Assembly (NCBI RefSeq): GCF_002812485.1
Contig: NZ_CP025003.1
Coordinates: 2,108,001 to 2,172,000, forward strand
DNA: 64,000 bases
Source of the DNA: Dickeya fangzhongdai
GTDB taxonomy: Bacteria > Pseudomonadota > Gammaproteobacteria > Enterobacterales > Enterobacteriaceae
Direction of reading: 5' to 3'
Below the pieces are notes generated by a model, which was not told the origin of the DNA, searched no databases, and saw only the letters and a program-made list of their open reading frames with translations. Positions 52,031-61,871 of the stretch are shown here, piece after piece; within the stretch, counting starts at the first letter, position 1, and every line of letters begins with the position of its first letter. Both the position numbers and the translations under genes were made by a program.

Positions 52031-53434
52031 TCAGACCCGGCTGCCCCACAGGTCGTATTCGTCGGCGTGTTCGATTTTCACGGTAACCAGATCGCCCACT
52101 TTGACCCGGCTTTCGCCGTTCAGATAGACCGCGCCGTCGATCTCCGGCGCATCCGCCATGCTGCGGCCGATAGCGCCTTCCTCGTCGACTTCATCGATCA
52201 GCACTTTCAGTTCGCGGCCCACTTTGGCCTGCAGGCGTTGGCTGGAAATCTGCTGTTGTATCTGCATGAAACGGTGGTAACGCTCTTCTTTCACCGCTTC
52301 CGACACCTGATCCGGCAGGTCGTTTGCCGCTGCGCCTTCCACCGGGCTGTAACGGAAACAGCCCACGCGATCCAACTGCGCTTCCTGCAGGAAATCCAGT
52401 AGCATCTGGAAATCTTCCTCGGTTTCGCCGGGGAAGCCGACAATAAAGGTTGAACGCAGCGTCAACTCCGGGCAAATCTCACGCCAGCGCTTGATACGTT
52501 CCAGCGTTCGCTCCACCGCGCCGGGGCGCTTCATCAGCTTGAGGATTTTCGGGCTGGCATGTTGCAGCGGAATATCCAGATACGGCAGCACCTTACCGGC
52601 CGCCATCAGCGGAATGATGTCGTCCACGTGCGGGTAGGGATAAACATAGTGCAGGCGCACCCACAGCCCCAGCGTCGCCAGTTGCTCGCACAGGCTGACC
52701 ATGCTGGTTTTCACCGGCTGTCCGTTCCAGAACCCGGTGCGGTGTTTGACGTCGGCGCCATAGGCGGACGTATCCTGGGAGATGACCAGCAGTTCCTTCA
52801 CGCCTGCATCCGCCAGCCGTTTGGCTTCATCCAGTACTGAACCGATCGGACGGCTGTCCAAATCGCCGCGCATCGACGGAATGATGCAGAAAGTGCAACG
52901 GTGATCGCAGCCTTCGGAAATTTTCAGATAGGCGTAGTGGCGCGGCGTCAGTTTCACGCCCTGCGCCGGGATCAGGCTGGTGAACGGGTCGTGTTCCGGT
53001 TTGGGAACGTAGTGATGCACATGATTAAGCACCTGCTCGTAGCTGTGCGGGCCGGTAATTTCCAGCACTTTGGGATGCACTTCGCGGATCTGATTCTCTT
53101 TCGCACCCAGACAGCCGGTCACAATCACCTTGCCGTTTTCGTTGAGCGCTTCGCCAATCGCTTCCAGCGATTCCTGCACCGCGCTGTCGATGAAACCGCA
53201 GGTATTGACGATCACCAGATCGGCGTCGTTGTAGCTTGGCACTACCTGATACCCTTCGGTACGCAGTTCGGTCAGGATGCGCTCCGAATCCACCAGGTTT
53301 TTCGGGCAACCGAGGCTGACAAAGCCGATCTTGCGTGACAGGTCTTTGCCGGCGCCACCGGATTGATCGCTCAGGGCTTTTTGCGGTGCCGACAGCGTAG
53401 TGGTCTGGGATGGATCGAAGGTGTTAACAGTCAT
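52031..53434 (-). CDS. rimO: Ribosomal protein S12 methylthiotransferase RimO
   Basis: This radical SAM enzyme of 467 residues adds a methylthio group to Asp89 of ribosomal protein S12. Its domains are an N-terminal UPF0004 with cysteines in LGCPKNL, NTCGF and TGCLG, a radical SAM domain with the CxxxCxxC motif in [11 protein letters not shown], and a C-terminal TRAM domain. It is about 26 residues longer at the N-terminus than E. coli RimO. The ATG used is the first in frame, so the true start could be internal. Neighbour yliI follows divergently; E. coli bssR is absent between them. Confidence 0.94.
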   Translation of the reverse strand: MTVNTFDPSQTTTLSAPQKALSDQSGGAGKDLSRKIGFVSLGCPKNLVDSERILTELRTEGYQVVPSYNDADLVIVNTCGFIDSAVQESLEAIGEALNENGKVIVTGCLGAKENQIREVHPKVLEITGPHSYEQVLNHVHHYVPKPEHDPFTSLIPAQGVKLTPRHYAYLKISEGCDHRCTFCIIPSMRGDLDSRPIGSVLDEAKRLADAGVKELLVISQDTSAYGADVKHRTGFWNGQPVKTSMVSLCEQLATLGLWVRLHYVYPYPHVDDIIPLMAAGKVLPYLDIPLQHASPKILKLMKRPGAVERTLERIKRWREICPELTLRSTFIVGFPGETEEDFQMLLDFLQEAQLDRVGCFRYSPVEGAAANDLPDQVSEAVKEERYHRFMQIQQQISSQRLQAKVGRELKVLIDEVDEEGAIGRSMADAPEIDGAVYLNGESRVKVGDLVTVKIEHADEYDLWGSRV

Positions 53435-53689
53435 AGCGTCTCATACATCGGGTTGGGGCGGAAAAATGCGGCGGATTATACCTGAATCATCGTCAGGAAA
53501 CAGTCCCGTGTGATTATAAAATAATCAGCGAGAACCGACCGCCGGCGACTGGCGCGGTTTGGTGGAACAGGATGCAAATTTGAGTAAATTTTACCTGGCG
53601 GTTTGGTTCAACATGCTATTAGTTTTACATTCTGTGTCGTTTTACATGTGGTGGTTTCATCGCCATGTCCCATAACAGGGAGAACCTGC

Positions 53690-54814
53690 ATGTTTTTTCC
53701 CCGCGTTCATTTTATTACCTTGCCGCTGCTGGCGGCAGGCTGGCTGTTTTCCATGAGTCTGTTTGCTGCGCCGACAGTCACGGTGTTGCAGGATAATCTT
53801 GATCATCCGTGGTCGCTGGCGTTCTTGCCGGACGATCAGGGATTGTTGCTGACGGAACGCTCCGGCCAGTTGCGGTACTGGCAGGCTGGAAAAGGGTTGT
53901 CGGCGCCGCTCGACGGCGTTCCGGCGGTGTTTGCCCGTTCGCAGGGCGGTTTGCTCGATGTGGTGCTGTCGCCGAATTTCCGGCAGGATCGCCGCGTATA
54001 CCTGAGTTATGCCGAATCGGGACCGGAAGGGCTGGCGGGAACAACGGTGGGATTTGGCGTTCTGTCGGATGATATGCGCAAACTGAACAACTTCACCGTG
54101 ATTTTCCGGCAGTTGCCGAAGCGCTCGACCGGCGCCCATTTTGGTGGACGTATGGCGTTTGACCGGCAGGGGCATCTGTTTATCGCGCTGGGCGAAAATC
54201 AGCAGCGCATGCTGGCTCAGGATCTGGGCAGTTTGCAGGGCAAACTGGTGCGTCTCACCCCGGAAGGCGAGGTGCCGGCCGATAATCCGTTTGTTAACCA
54301 CTCGGGCGCCAGACCGGAAATCTGGTCCTACGGATTGCGCAACCCGCAGGGGCTGGCTCTGAATCCGTGGTCCGGCGATATCTGGGAAAGCGAACACGGA
54401 CCGCGCGGTGGCGATGAGGTGAATATTCCCCGTCCGGGCGAAAATTACGGCTGGCCGCTGGCGACGTACGGCATCGATTATTCGGGGCAAAAGATTCCGG
54501 AATTTCAGGGAACGGAAGTGGCCGGCACCGCCAACCCGGTTTATTACTGGAAAGTTTCGCCGGCCATCAGCGGGATGGCGTTTTACAACAGCGGCCGTTT
54601 CCCGGCCTGGCGTCATTCGTTATTCATCGGCGCGCTGGCGAGTACCAGCCTGATCCGGCTGTCGCTGGAAGGGGATCGGGTCGTTGCGGAAGAGCGGCTG
54701 CTGGCCGATCGGGGAGAGCGTATCCGCGATGTGCGGGTGGGGCCGGATGGCTATCTTTATGTGCTGACCGATCAGGATAACGGCAAATTGCTGAAAGTCG
54801 GGCTGGCGGAGTGA
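53690..54814 (+). CDS. yliI: PQQ-dependent aldose sugar dehydrogenase YliI
   Basis: This periplasmic six-bladed beta-propeller of the GSDH/YliI family (374 residues) oxidises aldoses with the cofactor PQQ. The signal peptide (LPLLAAGWLFSMSLFAAP) is followed by DHPWSLAFLPD, GGLLDVVLSP, GAHFGGRM, SYGLRNPQGLA and NEHGP-like SEHGPRGGDEVNIP. I start at MFFPRVHF (53690), with AGGGAGAACC upstream. PQQ must be made or scavenged, since no pqq genes are here. The rimO-yliI-gstB order matches E. coli. Confidence 0.9.
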   Translation: MFFPRVHFITLPLLAAGWLFSMSLFAAPTVTVLQDNLDHPWSLAFLPDDQGLLLTERSGQLRYWQAGKGLSAPLDGVPAVFARSQGGLLDVVLSPNFRQDRRVYLSYAESGPEGLAGTTVGFGVLSDDMRKLNNFTVIFRQLPKRSTGAHFGGRMAFDRQGHLFIALGENQQRMLAQDLGSLQGKLVRLTPEGEVPADNPFVNHSGARPEIWSYGLRNPQGLALNPWSGDIWESEHGPRGGDEVNIPRPGENYGWPLATYGIDYSGQKIPEFQGTEVAGTANPVYYWKVSPAISGMAFYNSGRFPAWRHSLFIGALASTSLIRLSLEGDRVVAEERLLADRGERIRDVRVGPDGYLYVLTDQDNGKLLKVGLAE

Positions 54815-54860
54815 CGACATCTAGCGTAACGGAGCGCCCGCGCCGGGCGCTCCAGCAAGA

Positions 54861-55478
54861 TTAAGTCAGCGGCAACATCACGGTCTGACGGAATGCGTCC
54901 CGTTCGGTCAATTGCTGATACCAGCGCTCCAGATGCGGACGAGGCTGGCGGCTAATCGGCAGATTGAACCAGCTATAAGCGATGCACCCTAACGGAATGT
55001 CGCCAATGCCGAATTCATCGCCGGAAAGCCAGCGCTGCTTCGCCAGCACCGCATCGGCGATAGCAAATAATTTTTCGCAACCGGCGATGCCGGTTTCGAC
55101 ATCCTGCATATTGCGTTTTTCCGGCGCGGTACGCACCAGGTTGATAAAGACCTGTTTGTAAGGTTCGGTGAACCCCGCGGCCCAATCCAGCCATTTATCG
55201 ATGCCGGCCTGTGTTTTCGGGTCGGCATGCCAGAAGCGGCCCTGACCATATTGCGCGGCCAGATAACGCACGATGGCATGCGATTCCCACAGCACCAGGT
55301 CGTCATCCTGCAGGCAGGGCACCAGCCCGTTGGGGTTCATGGACAGATAGTCCGGATCGCGGTTGCGGCCGAATTGCCCGCCCGCCGGCACCAGTTCATA
55401 CGCCAACCCGAGTTCTGCCGCACACCAGCGCGCCTTCTTCACATTGGTCGAATTTTCACGACCCCAGATTATCAGCAT
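54861..55478 (-). CDS. gstB: Glutathione S-transferase GstB
   Basis: This cytoplasmic GST of 205 residues has an N-terminal thioredoxin-like domain (WGRENSTNVKKARW, where Ser/Asn near the N-terminus would contact glutathione; LWESHAIVRYLAAQYG) and a helical C-terminal domain. E. coli GstB acts on bromoacetate and similar electrophiles. The start MLIIWG (55478) has AGGAG 8 bases upstream and matches E. coli. It is convergent with yliI. Confidence 0.9.
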   Translation of the reverse strand: MLIIWGRENSTNVKKARWCAAELGLAYELVPAGGQFGRNRDPDYLSMNPNGLVPCLQDDDLVLWESHAIVRYLAAQYGQGRFWHADPKTQAGIDKWLDWAAGFTEPYKQVFINLVRTAPEKRNMQDVETGIAGCEKLFAIADAVLAKQRWLSGDEFGIGDIPLGCIAYSWFNLPISRQPRPHLERWYQQLTERDAFRQTVMLPLT

Positions 55479-55748
55479 CACATCACTCCTTCCCGTTGGT
55501 TTTTTACGCAATGACGCCGGCGGTTATCGTGCCGCCTGACGCTCATGCTAATGTCAGTGCTTTAAATAACGCTATTGTCACTATACTCATAGCCGCGGTG
55601 GGATGTAACCGCTTCTTAGGTGGCGATTTATTCGTCATTCGGTACAACAGACAGACAGGAAATATTGATATAGCTTTTTTCTATTTACCAATCAGGCTGA
55701 TATTTCCAATAATGACCGCTATTTATTAGCAGACAGGATAACTATTAC

Positions 55749-56594
55749 ATGGCATTAACCCATTCGATTCGCGCCGCGCTGACGGTTGCGCTTTTGGCTT
55801 CTGGAACCTCGCTGGCGTTAGCGCAGAGCGACCCGCACACGATCGTATTCGGCGTAGCGCCAGGGCCATACGGGGATATGGTGAATCAGGCCATCAAGCC
55901 GGAGCTGACCAAAAAAGGCTACAACGTGGTGGTGCGTGAATTCAGCGACTATGTGCAGCCCAATCTGGCGTTGTCTAACGGCAGCATCGACGCCAACCTG
56001 TTCCAGCATACGCTGTATCTGGAAAAATTTTCCGCCGATAAAGGGCTGAAACTCACTCGCCTGATCACGGTGCCGACCGCCAGTATGGGGTTCTACTCCC
56101 GTAAAATTACCTCGCTGGATCAATTGAAGAAAGGCGATGTGATCACCTTGTCCAACGACCCGACCAATCTGGCGCGCGGTCTGCGTTTTCTGCAATCGTT
56201 GGGGTTGATCACCATTAAACCGAATATTGATCCGACCAAAGCGTCGGAAAAAGATATTCAGAACAACCCGCGCGAACTGGTGTTCAAGCCGCTGGAGGCT
56301 GCGCAACTGCCGCGTACGCTGGATAGCGTGACCGCGTCGCTGGTGAACGGCAACTTTGCCATCGCCGCCGGGCTGAAACTCTCTTCCGCGTTGAAGCTGG
56401 AAACGCTGGATGAAAACCTGAAAAACGTGATTGCGGTGCGCACCGATGATCTGGACAAGCCGTTTGTGAAAGAGATTAAAGCGGTGGTGGAATCCCCGGC
56501 GTATGCCGCGGTGATTAACGATCCGGCCACGATGTTCAGCCAGTTCCAGCGTCCTGACTGGATGACGGCGCAAACGCCGGCGCCGGCCAAATAA
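55749..56594 (+). CDS. NlpA/MetQ-family substrate-binding protein
   Basis: This periplasmic binding protein of 281 residues, from the family that binds methionine or related compounds, is gene 1 of a three-gene MetQNI-like importer. The signal peptide ends in LALAQS, with no lipobox cysteine, so it should be a soluble periplasmic protein, unlike lipidated MetQ. Family blocks are VFGVAPGPYGDMV, ANLFQHTLYLEKF and the VPTASMGFYS region. The substrate is uncertain. It is inserted between gstB and dacC, so it is accessory relative to E. coli. Confidence 0.86.
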   Translation: MALTHSIRAALTVALLASGTSLALAQSDPHTIVFGVAPGPYGDMVNQAIKPELTKKGYNVVVREFSDYVQPNLALSNGSIDANLFQHTLYLEKFSADKGLKLTRLITVPTASMGFYSRKITSLDQLKKGDVITLSNDPTNLARGLRFLQSLGLITIKPNIDPTKASEKDIQNNPRELVFKPLEAAQLPRTLDSVTASLVNGNFAIAAGLKLSSALKLETLDENLKNVIAVRTDDLDKPFVKEIKAVVESPAYAAVINDPATMFSQFQRPDWMTAQTPAPAK

Positions 56595-56739
56595 TAATCA
56601 CCTGAAGCCGATGGCGTTTGAGGTATGACGCCATCGGCAGTACGCCGATTCAGAACAAGGATCGCGTAGTATCAGCATGAGCCGGTCTTCGACCGGCTTT
56701 CTGTTTTTCTTCCATTGGTTATCAGGAGTCATGCGGATA

Positions 56740-57756
56740 ATGATTCAGTTAGAAAATATCTGCGTAGAATTTCCTCAGGGAAAAGGCGCGGGCGCGCGGG
56801 CGGTGGATGACGTCAGCCTGCACATTCGTCAGGGAGAGGTCTACGGGATTGTCGGGGCCAGCGGGGCGGGAAAGAGTACGCTGCTGCGCACCATTAATCT
56901 GCTGCAACGCCCGGTTTCGGGTCAGGTACGGGTCAATAGCGTGCAGGTCAGCGACCTGAGCGGTCAGGCGCTGCGGACCGAACGTCAGAAAATTGGCATG
57001 ATTTTTCAGCATTTCAATTTGATGCAGACGCGCACCGTAGCGCAGAACGTGGCATTCAGCCTGCGCGCCGCCGGTAAACCGACACCGATTATCGATCAGC
57101 GGGTTCCGGAAATTCTGGCGCTGGTTGGGCTGGCGGATAAAGCCGACGCCTATCCGTCGCAGTTGAGCGGCGGTCAAAAACAGCGTGTGGGCATCGCCCG
57201 CGCCATCGCCAATCACCCGGAAGTGCTGCTGTGCGATGAGCCGACGTCGGCACTGGATCTGGAAACGTCAGCGGCGATTCTGGATTTGCTAAAAGAGATC
57301 AATCAGAAGCTGGGCATCACCATTGTGTTGATCTCCCACGAAATGAGTGTGATCAAGGCGATTTGCGATCGAGTGGCGGTGATGACCGGCGGTCGTGTGG
57401 TGGAAGAGGGCGATGTGTTCGATATTTTCGCCACGCCGCGACATGCCTTTACCCGGCAACTGGTGTCGCACACCCTCAATCTGGAACTGCCGGCGCGCCT
57501 GAAGGAAGAGTTGCGCGGCACGTTGCTGAAAATCCTGTTCATCGGCGAGTCGGCAGAGCAACCGGTGTTGTCGGATGTGGCGACCCGCTATGGCGTATCG
57601 GTCAATATCCTGCACGGCAAAATCGAGTATATCGGTCATCGGGCGTTAGGCATTCTGGTCGCGCTACTGACCCATCCCAGTGACGATCGGGTTGTGGCGG
57701 ACGCGGTGAAACACATTCAACAACGCACGGCTCAGGTGGAGGTGCTGCATGGCTGA
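56740..57756 (+). CDS. MetN-like ABC transporter ATP-binding protein with NIL domain
   Basis: This 338-residue ATPase has Walker A GASGAGKST, the signature LSGGQKQR, Walker B VLLCDEPTSALD and H-loop VLISHEMSV, then a C-terminal NIL domain (about 260-338), the regulatory substrate-sensing domain of MetN. I start at MIQLENICVEF (56740). ATG 56731 is only two bases from the AGGAG at 56724-56728. It overlaps the permease gene by 8 bases. With its neighbours it forms a methionine-type importer that may handle another sulfur amino acid or analogue. Confidence 0.9.
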   Translation: MIQLENICVEFPQGKGAGARAVDDVSLHIRQGEVYGIVGASGAGKSTLLRTINLLQRPVSGQVRVNSVQVSDLSGQALRTERQKIGMIFQHFNLMQTRTVAQNVAFSLRAAGKPTPIIDQRVPEILALVGLADKADAYPSQLSGGQKQRVGIARAIANHPEVLLCDEPTSALDLETSAAILDLLKEINQKLGITIVLISHEMSVIKAICDRVAVMTGGRVVEEGDVFDIFATPRHAFTRQLVSHTLNLELPARLKEELRGTLLKILFIGESAEQPVLSDVATRYGVSVNILHGKIEYIGHRALGILVALLTHPSDDRVVADAVKHIQQRTAQVEVLHG

Positions 57757-58411
57757 GTTGCTGGCCGATCTGTTCAATGCCTTTGGCGAAACCTTCCAGA
57801 TGGTAGGCATTTCGACGCTGTTTGCGTTGCTGGGCGGGTTGCCGCTTGGGTTCCTAATCTATGTAACCGACCGTCATCTGTTCTGGGAAAATCGGTTTCT
57901 CTATCTGTTCGGTACTGTGCTGGTGAATATCATCCGTTCGATTCCGTTCGTCATTTTGCTGGTATTGTTGCTGCCGTTGACCCAGTTCCTGCTGGGGAAC
58001 ACCATCGGCCCGGTAGCGGCGGCGGTGCCGATGTCGGTGGCGGCGATCGCGTTCTATGCGCGTCTGGTCGACAGCGCTCTGCGTGACGTGGATCCGGGGA
58101 TTGTGGAAGCGGCGGAAGCGTTTGGCGCCAGTCCGTTGCGCATCATCTGCACGGTACTGCTGCCCGAGGCGCGCGCCGGGTTGCTGCGAGGGTTGACCAT
58201 TACGCTGGTCAGTCTGATCGGTTACTCCGCGATGGCCGGGATTGTCGGCGGCGGCGGTGTGGGCGACCTGGCGATTCGCTTCGGCTATTACCGCTACGAA
58301 ACCCAGGTGATGGTGATTACCGTGATTGCACTGGTTATTCTGGTACAGATCGTGCAAACGTTGGGTGACTGGTTGGCAAAACGCGCTGACAAGCGCGAAC
58401 GTCGCCGATAA
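57749..58411 (+). CDS. MetI-like ABC transporter permease
   Basis: This 220-residue permease has five hydrophobic helices, typical of MetI. The EAA-type loop EAAEAFGASPLRIICTVLLPEA and the C-terminal block GGVGDLAIRFGYYRYETQVM are characteristic. It overlaps the ATPase gene. The set of binding protein, ATPase and permease is complete in this order, transcribed rightwards, and ends at a hairpin. Confidence 0.92.
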   Translation: MAELLADLFNAFGETFQMVGISTLFALLGGLPLGFLIYVTDRHLFWENRFLYLFGTVLVNIIRSIPFVILLVLLLPLTQFLLGNTIGPVAAAVPMSVAAIAFYARLVDSALRDVDPGIVEAAEAFGASPLRIICTVLLPEARAGLLRGLTITLVSLIGYSAMAGIVGGGGVGDLAIRFGYYRYETQVMVITVIALVILVQIVQTLGDWLAKRADKRERRR

Positions 58412-58441
58412 TTAAATATTATTTGATAATCTACTTAGTGA

Positions 58442-58473
58442 CCAGGCCGCTGATATTGGTTCAGCGGCCTGGC
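58442..58473. terminator. Hairpin between MetI-like gene and rhlA
   Basis: CCAGGCCGCTGA (58442-58453) pairs perfectly with TCAGCGGCCTGG (58461-58472). Neither strand has a long T-run, but the two genes are convergent, so it likely ends both transcripts. Confidence 0.6.
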
Positions 58474-58487
58474 GAATAAGTGTCTTG

Positions 58488-59306
58488 TTATGCGAAAAAC
58501 GATATTATTCTTTCCGCTACCTGTTTTGCGGCTTTCCTGTTTTCGAGGTCAAGGAAGTGACCTGCCTCAGGAATCGTACTGAATTCGCAGATCCTGATAT
58601 ATTTTTCCATTTTCTTGATATCGTCGGCGGTGGTGTACTCGTCATTTTCACCATTCAGAAAAAGTACCTCAGCGTTAATATCTTTGAACATTTCTATATA
58701 ATGCTCTTCCTTGAGCGTGAGAACCTGGTCGATATGGAAATTGACCTGCTGGAATGCAAATTCGCTCATGGAGGAGATATGTTTCAGATTAATATGTTTC
58801 AATAAAGGCGGCAGGAATTTACCTACTTCATTATTGAGCAGTTCTGCCGCGTTTTCGAATTCCTTCGAGTGAATATATTGCCTGGCGCGTTGGATATAAT
58901 CTCGCATTTTATCGTTAAGATGCGCTGAAAATGACGCGATCACGGCTTTCTTGATCTGCTTGGGCTTGTTTGACAAGGCAAGCATTGAAGACAGGCCGCC
59001 CCAGGAAATCGACAGGATATGGTCCGGTTCAAGCGTGTCGATGAGATGAAGCAGGATATTGACTTCATCGCTTTTGGTTATGACTCTATCCAGCGTGTTG
59101 TGAGGCAGGGATTCACCAATAAACGGCAAATCAAAAAGAATTATATTAAACCTGCTGGACAGGTTTTTTACGGTATTTTTGAATGCTGCGGTTGTCGATA
59201 GTGCTCCGTTAACCATAATAATGGTTTCATGTGCAGGATCGGAAATATGCTTTTCAACATATATTTTCCATGAGTCATATGTGACAATGCATTTTTCTAT
59301 GGACAT
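58488..59306 (-). CDS. rhlA: RhlA-like 3-(3-hydroxyacyloxy)alkanoate synthase
   Basis: This 272-residue alpha/beta hydrolase-fold protein resembles Pseudomonas RhlA along its whole length: VNGALSTTAAF, NIILFDLPFIGES, VITKSDEVNILLHLID, SISWGGLSSMLALS (nucleophile Ser101), NFHIDQVL, NGENDEYTTADD and GHFLDLENR. RhlA joins two 3-hydroxyacyl chains from fatty acid synthesis to make a surfactant used in swarming. No RhlB glycosyltransferase is adjacent, so the free lipid dimer is the likely product. The gene and its upstream region are clearly more AT-rich than neighbours, a sign of transfer. Confidence 0.87.
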   Translation of the reverse strand: MSIEKCIVTYDSWKIYVEKHISDPAHETIIMVNGALSTTAAFKNTVKNLSSRFNIILFDLPFIGESLPHNTLDRVITKSDEVNILLHLIDTLEPDHILSISWGGLSSMLALSNKPKQIKKAVIASFSAHLNDKMRDYIQRARQYIHSKEFENAAELLNNEVGKFLPPLLKHINLKHISSMSEFAFQQVNFHIDQVLTLKEEHYIEMFKDINAEVLFLNGENDEYTTADDIKKMEKYIRICEFSTIPEAGHFLDLENRKAAKQVAERIISFFA

Positions 59307-59828
59307 GATAAATTCCCTTTTGTTTGCCCGGCCAAGGCATGGCGCTATCGTTAGAACATTTTTATTTGTGAGATTTAACCGAATTAATAATTCTCCCTCT
59401 GAAAAAAGACCGAAGGAAAACCGTTTCTATCCTTGTTGTTAATATATTGACATCGTTAATTTATCACATTATTTGGGATGAGATAAATGCCACTTAATTT
59501 ATTCGCAGCATTAAGCTTTCTAAAAAGAAATAACATATTAAAAATGTCGACCTAAGCGGTATGCAAAGATGATTTGATAAAAAATTTTAATGATTTCGAC
59601 AGATGTGTGGGCGAGGACGTGCTGTGGTGGCGTAAACAAGGGGATTATCGCCTGTTGGTAGTGAATCTGACTGTGTGCTCGGGCGGATTCTGCTGATTTT
59701 TTATTTTCTTTGACGAACTTTACAGAGTGAACGATTTTATTCTCAGGTATGCCGGGCTACCTTAGTACGGGTTAGACTGGGTAAACCGATTGATCCTCTT
59801 CACTTTTAACAATTTATGGGCAGCGCGC
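59307..59828. other. AT-rich intergenic region between rhlA and dacC
   Basis: About 520 bases separate these divergent genes. The part nearest rhlA (59310-59580) is very AT-rich and likely carries a regulated rhlA promoter. No gene or clear operator was recognised. Confidence 0.55.
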
Positions 59829-61037
59829 ATGAAGATAGTGACACCTCTCATTTCCTGGGGACGCGTAGTCGTGGTGGCCGCCACGGTGCTGATGACGGTT
59901 TCGCCGGTACTTCGGGCTGAGCAGATGCCGCCTCCGCCGCAAATTGAGGCCAAAGCCTTTATTCTGATCGATTACGCCAGCGGGCGGGTGCTGGCGGAGT
60001 CGAATGCCGATGTCAGGTTGGATCCCGCCAGCCTGACTAAAATCATGTCCAGCTATGTGATTGGTCAGGCCATCAAGGTGGGGAAGATCACGCCGGAAGA
60101 TAAAGTCACCGTTGGGAAAGATGCCTGGGCTACCGGTAATCCGGTGCTGCGTGGGTCGTCGTTGATGTTCCTTAAGCCGGGTGACCAGATTCCGGTGTCC
60201 GATCTTAATAAAGGCATGGTGATTCAGTCCGGCAACGATGCCAGTATCGCGCTGGCGGATTATGTCGCCGGCAGCCAGGATGCCTTCGTCAGCCTGATGA
60301 ACCAGTACGCCGCCACACTTGGGCTGGCGAATACCCATTTTCTCACGGTACATGGTCTGGATACGTCTGGGCAGTACAGCACCGCCCGCGACATGGCGCG
60401 CCTGACTCAGGCGTTGATCCGCGATGTACCGGGCGAATACGCGCTACACAGCGAAAAAGAATTTACGTTCAATAATATCCGCCAGCCAAACCGCAACCGC
60501 CTGCTGTGGAACAGCAATCTGCGCGTGGATGGCGTGAAAACCGGCTATACCGGCGGGGCGGGTCACAGTCTGGTGGCGTCCGCCGTCGATGGCGACATGC
60601 GGCTGATTTCGGTCGTGCTGGGCGCGCCGTCGGACGCGGTGCGCTTTCGGGAGAGTGAAAAACTGCTGACCTGGGGGTTCCGCTTCTTTGAAACCGTGAC
60701 GCCGGTGCGCAGCGATACGCCATTTACCACGTCGCGGGTGTGGTTCGGCACCGAAAAACAGGCCAGACTGAGCGTCGCGCAGGATGCCGCGCTGACCGTG
60801 CCGAAAGGGCAAATGAAAAACCTGAAGGCCAGTTTCACGCTGGCGCAGCCGCAGTTGCAGGCGCCGTTGAAGAAAGGTCAGGTGGTCGGAACCATTGATT
60901 TTCAGCTGGATGGCAACAGTGTCGGCCAGCGTCCATTGGTGGTGATGGAGGATATACCGGAAGCCGGCTTCTTCAGCCGCCTGTGGGATAGGGTGCTGAT
61001 GACGCTGTCCGGCTGGTTTGGCGGGGTATTCGGTTAA
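59829..61037 (+). CDS. dacC: D-alanyl-D-alanine carboxypeptidase DacC (PBP6)
   Basis: This periplasmic penicillin-binding protein of 402 residues trims D-Ala from peptidoglycan side chains. The signal peptide ([20 protein letters not shown]) is followed by the serine peptidase motifs: Ser68-x-x-Lys71 (ASLTKIM), Ser134-Gly-Asn136 and KTG at 237-239 (GVKTGYTGG). The C-terminal PBP5_C domain ends in an amphipathic anchor ([17 protein letters not shown]). I start at [10 protein letters not shown] (59829); a TTG at 59790 is less likely. Neighbours deoR and ybjL match E. coli. Confidence 0.94.
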   Translation: MKIVTPLISWGRVVVVAATVLMTVSPVLRAEQMPPPPQIEAKAFILIDYASGRVLAESNADVRLDPASLTKIMSSYVIGQAIKVGKITPEDKVTVGKDAWATGNPVLRGSSLMFLKPGDQIPVSDLNKGMVIQSGNDASIALADYVAGSQDAFVSLMNQYAATLGLANTHFLTVHGLDTSGQYSTARDMARLTQALIRDVPGEYALHSEKEFTFNNIRQPNRNRLLWNSNLRVDGVKTGYTGGAGHSLVASAVDGDMRLISVVLGAPSDAVRFRESEKLLTWGFRFFETVTPVRSDTPFTTSRVWFGTEKQARLSVAQDAALTVPKGQMKNLKASFTLAQPQLQAPLKKGQVVGTIDFQLDGNSVGQRPLVVMEDIPEAGFFSRLWDRVLMTLSGWFGGVFG

Positions 61038-61054
61038 CCGGCCTGAAATTGCGA

Positions 61055-61080
61055 GCAGATGGCCCAGCCGGGTCATCTGC
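61055..61080. terminator. Hairpin between convergent dacC and deoR
   Basis: GCAGATGGCCC pairs with GGGTCATCTGC with one mismatch around AGCC. There is no strong T-run on either strand. Confidence 0.45.
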
Positions 61081-61100
61081 CGTGAGTAAGGTCGTCAGTC

Positions 61101-61871
61101 TCAGGGCGTCAGCAATCGAATGTTGTTGGCTTTGAGATAGTGTATGCAGTCAGCGTCCGGCGTGTGGTTGGTAATGACCGTGTCAAATAAGGTCAGCGCG
61201 CCGATGCGCGCGGGCTTGCGTTTGCCGAATTTGCTGCCGTCCGCCACCAGAATCACGCGCTGGGATAACGCCATGGCGCGGTGTTTCATCGCCAGTTCGG
61301 CGAAGTTAAAACAGGTGGCGCCGGCCTCCTGATCGATTCCCCCCGCTGAGATGAACGCTTTGGTCGGGCAGATCTGATCCAGTTCATGCTGACGCCCCAG
61401 CGGAGTAAAAATGGCGTTGTCAGGATGGAACTCTCCACCGCACAGGATCACCCGGCCGTTCGGTTTGCCTTGCAGCACCAGAAACGTATTGAGCGAATAG
61501 CAAATGCCGGTAAACGGCAGGTCATCCGGAATGGCGGCAATGATGAAAGGGATGGTGGTGCCGCAGTCAAAAAACACGGTATCGTTTGGTTCGATGCAGG
61601 CGGCGGCCAGCTCGCCCACGATGCTTTTTTCCACCACATGCTTGGTCTGCTGATCGGAGACAAAATAGCTGGTGGCGCCGTTGGCTTTCAGATCACAAAC
61701 CACGTAGCCGCCCAGCAGCACTACCGACGCCTCCGGCTGGGCGTTCAGGTCGCGTCGAACTGTCATCTCAGAGACGCCGAGCAGTTGCGCCGCATCCTTC
61801 AGGTGCAGTTTATCGGCCTTTTTTAAAGCCTGAGCCAGTTTGTTGAGCCGTGCTGCGCGACGCGTTTCCAT
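61101..61871 (-). CDS. deoR: DNA-binding transcriptional repressor DeoR
   Basis: This 256-residue DeoR-family regulator has a winged helix at the N-terminus (LKDAAQLLGVSEMTVRRDLN) and a DeoR sugar-phosphate sensing domain (VFFDCGTTIPFI, FCGG-type LCGGEFHPDNAIF). It is similar to E. coli DeoR, the repressor of nucleoside catabolism genes with deoxyribose 5-phosphate as inducer. The start METRRAARLNKL matches E. coli. It lies in the same dacC-deoR-ybj neighbourhood. It is convergent with dacC. Confidence 0.92.
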   Translation of the reverse strand: METRRAARLNKLAQALKKADKLHLKDAAQLLGVSEMTVRRDLNAQPEASVVLLGGYVVCDLKANGATSYFVSDQQTKHVVEKSIVGELAAACIEPNDTVFFDCGTTIPFIIAAIPDDLPFTGICYSLNTFLVLQGKPNGRVILCGGEFHPDNAIFTPLGRQHELDQICPTKAFISAGGIDQEAGATCFNFAELAMKHRAMALSQRVILVADGSKFGKRKPARIGALTLFDTVITNHTPDADCIHYLKANNIRLLTP

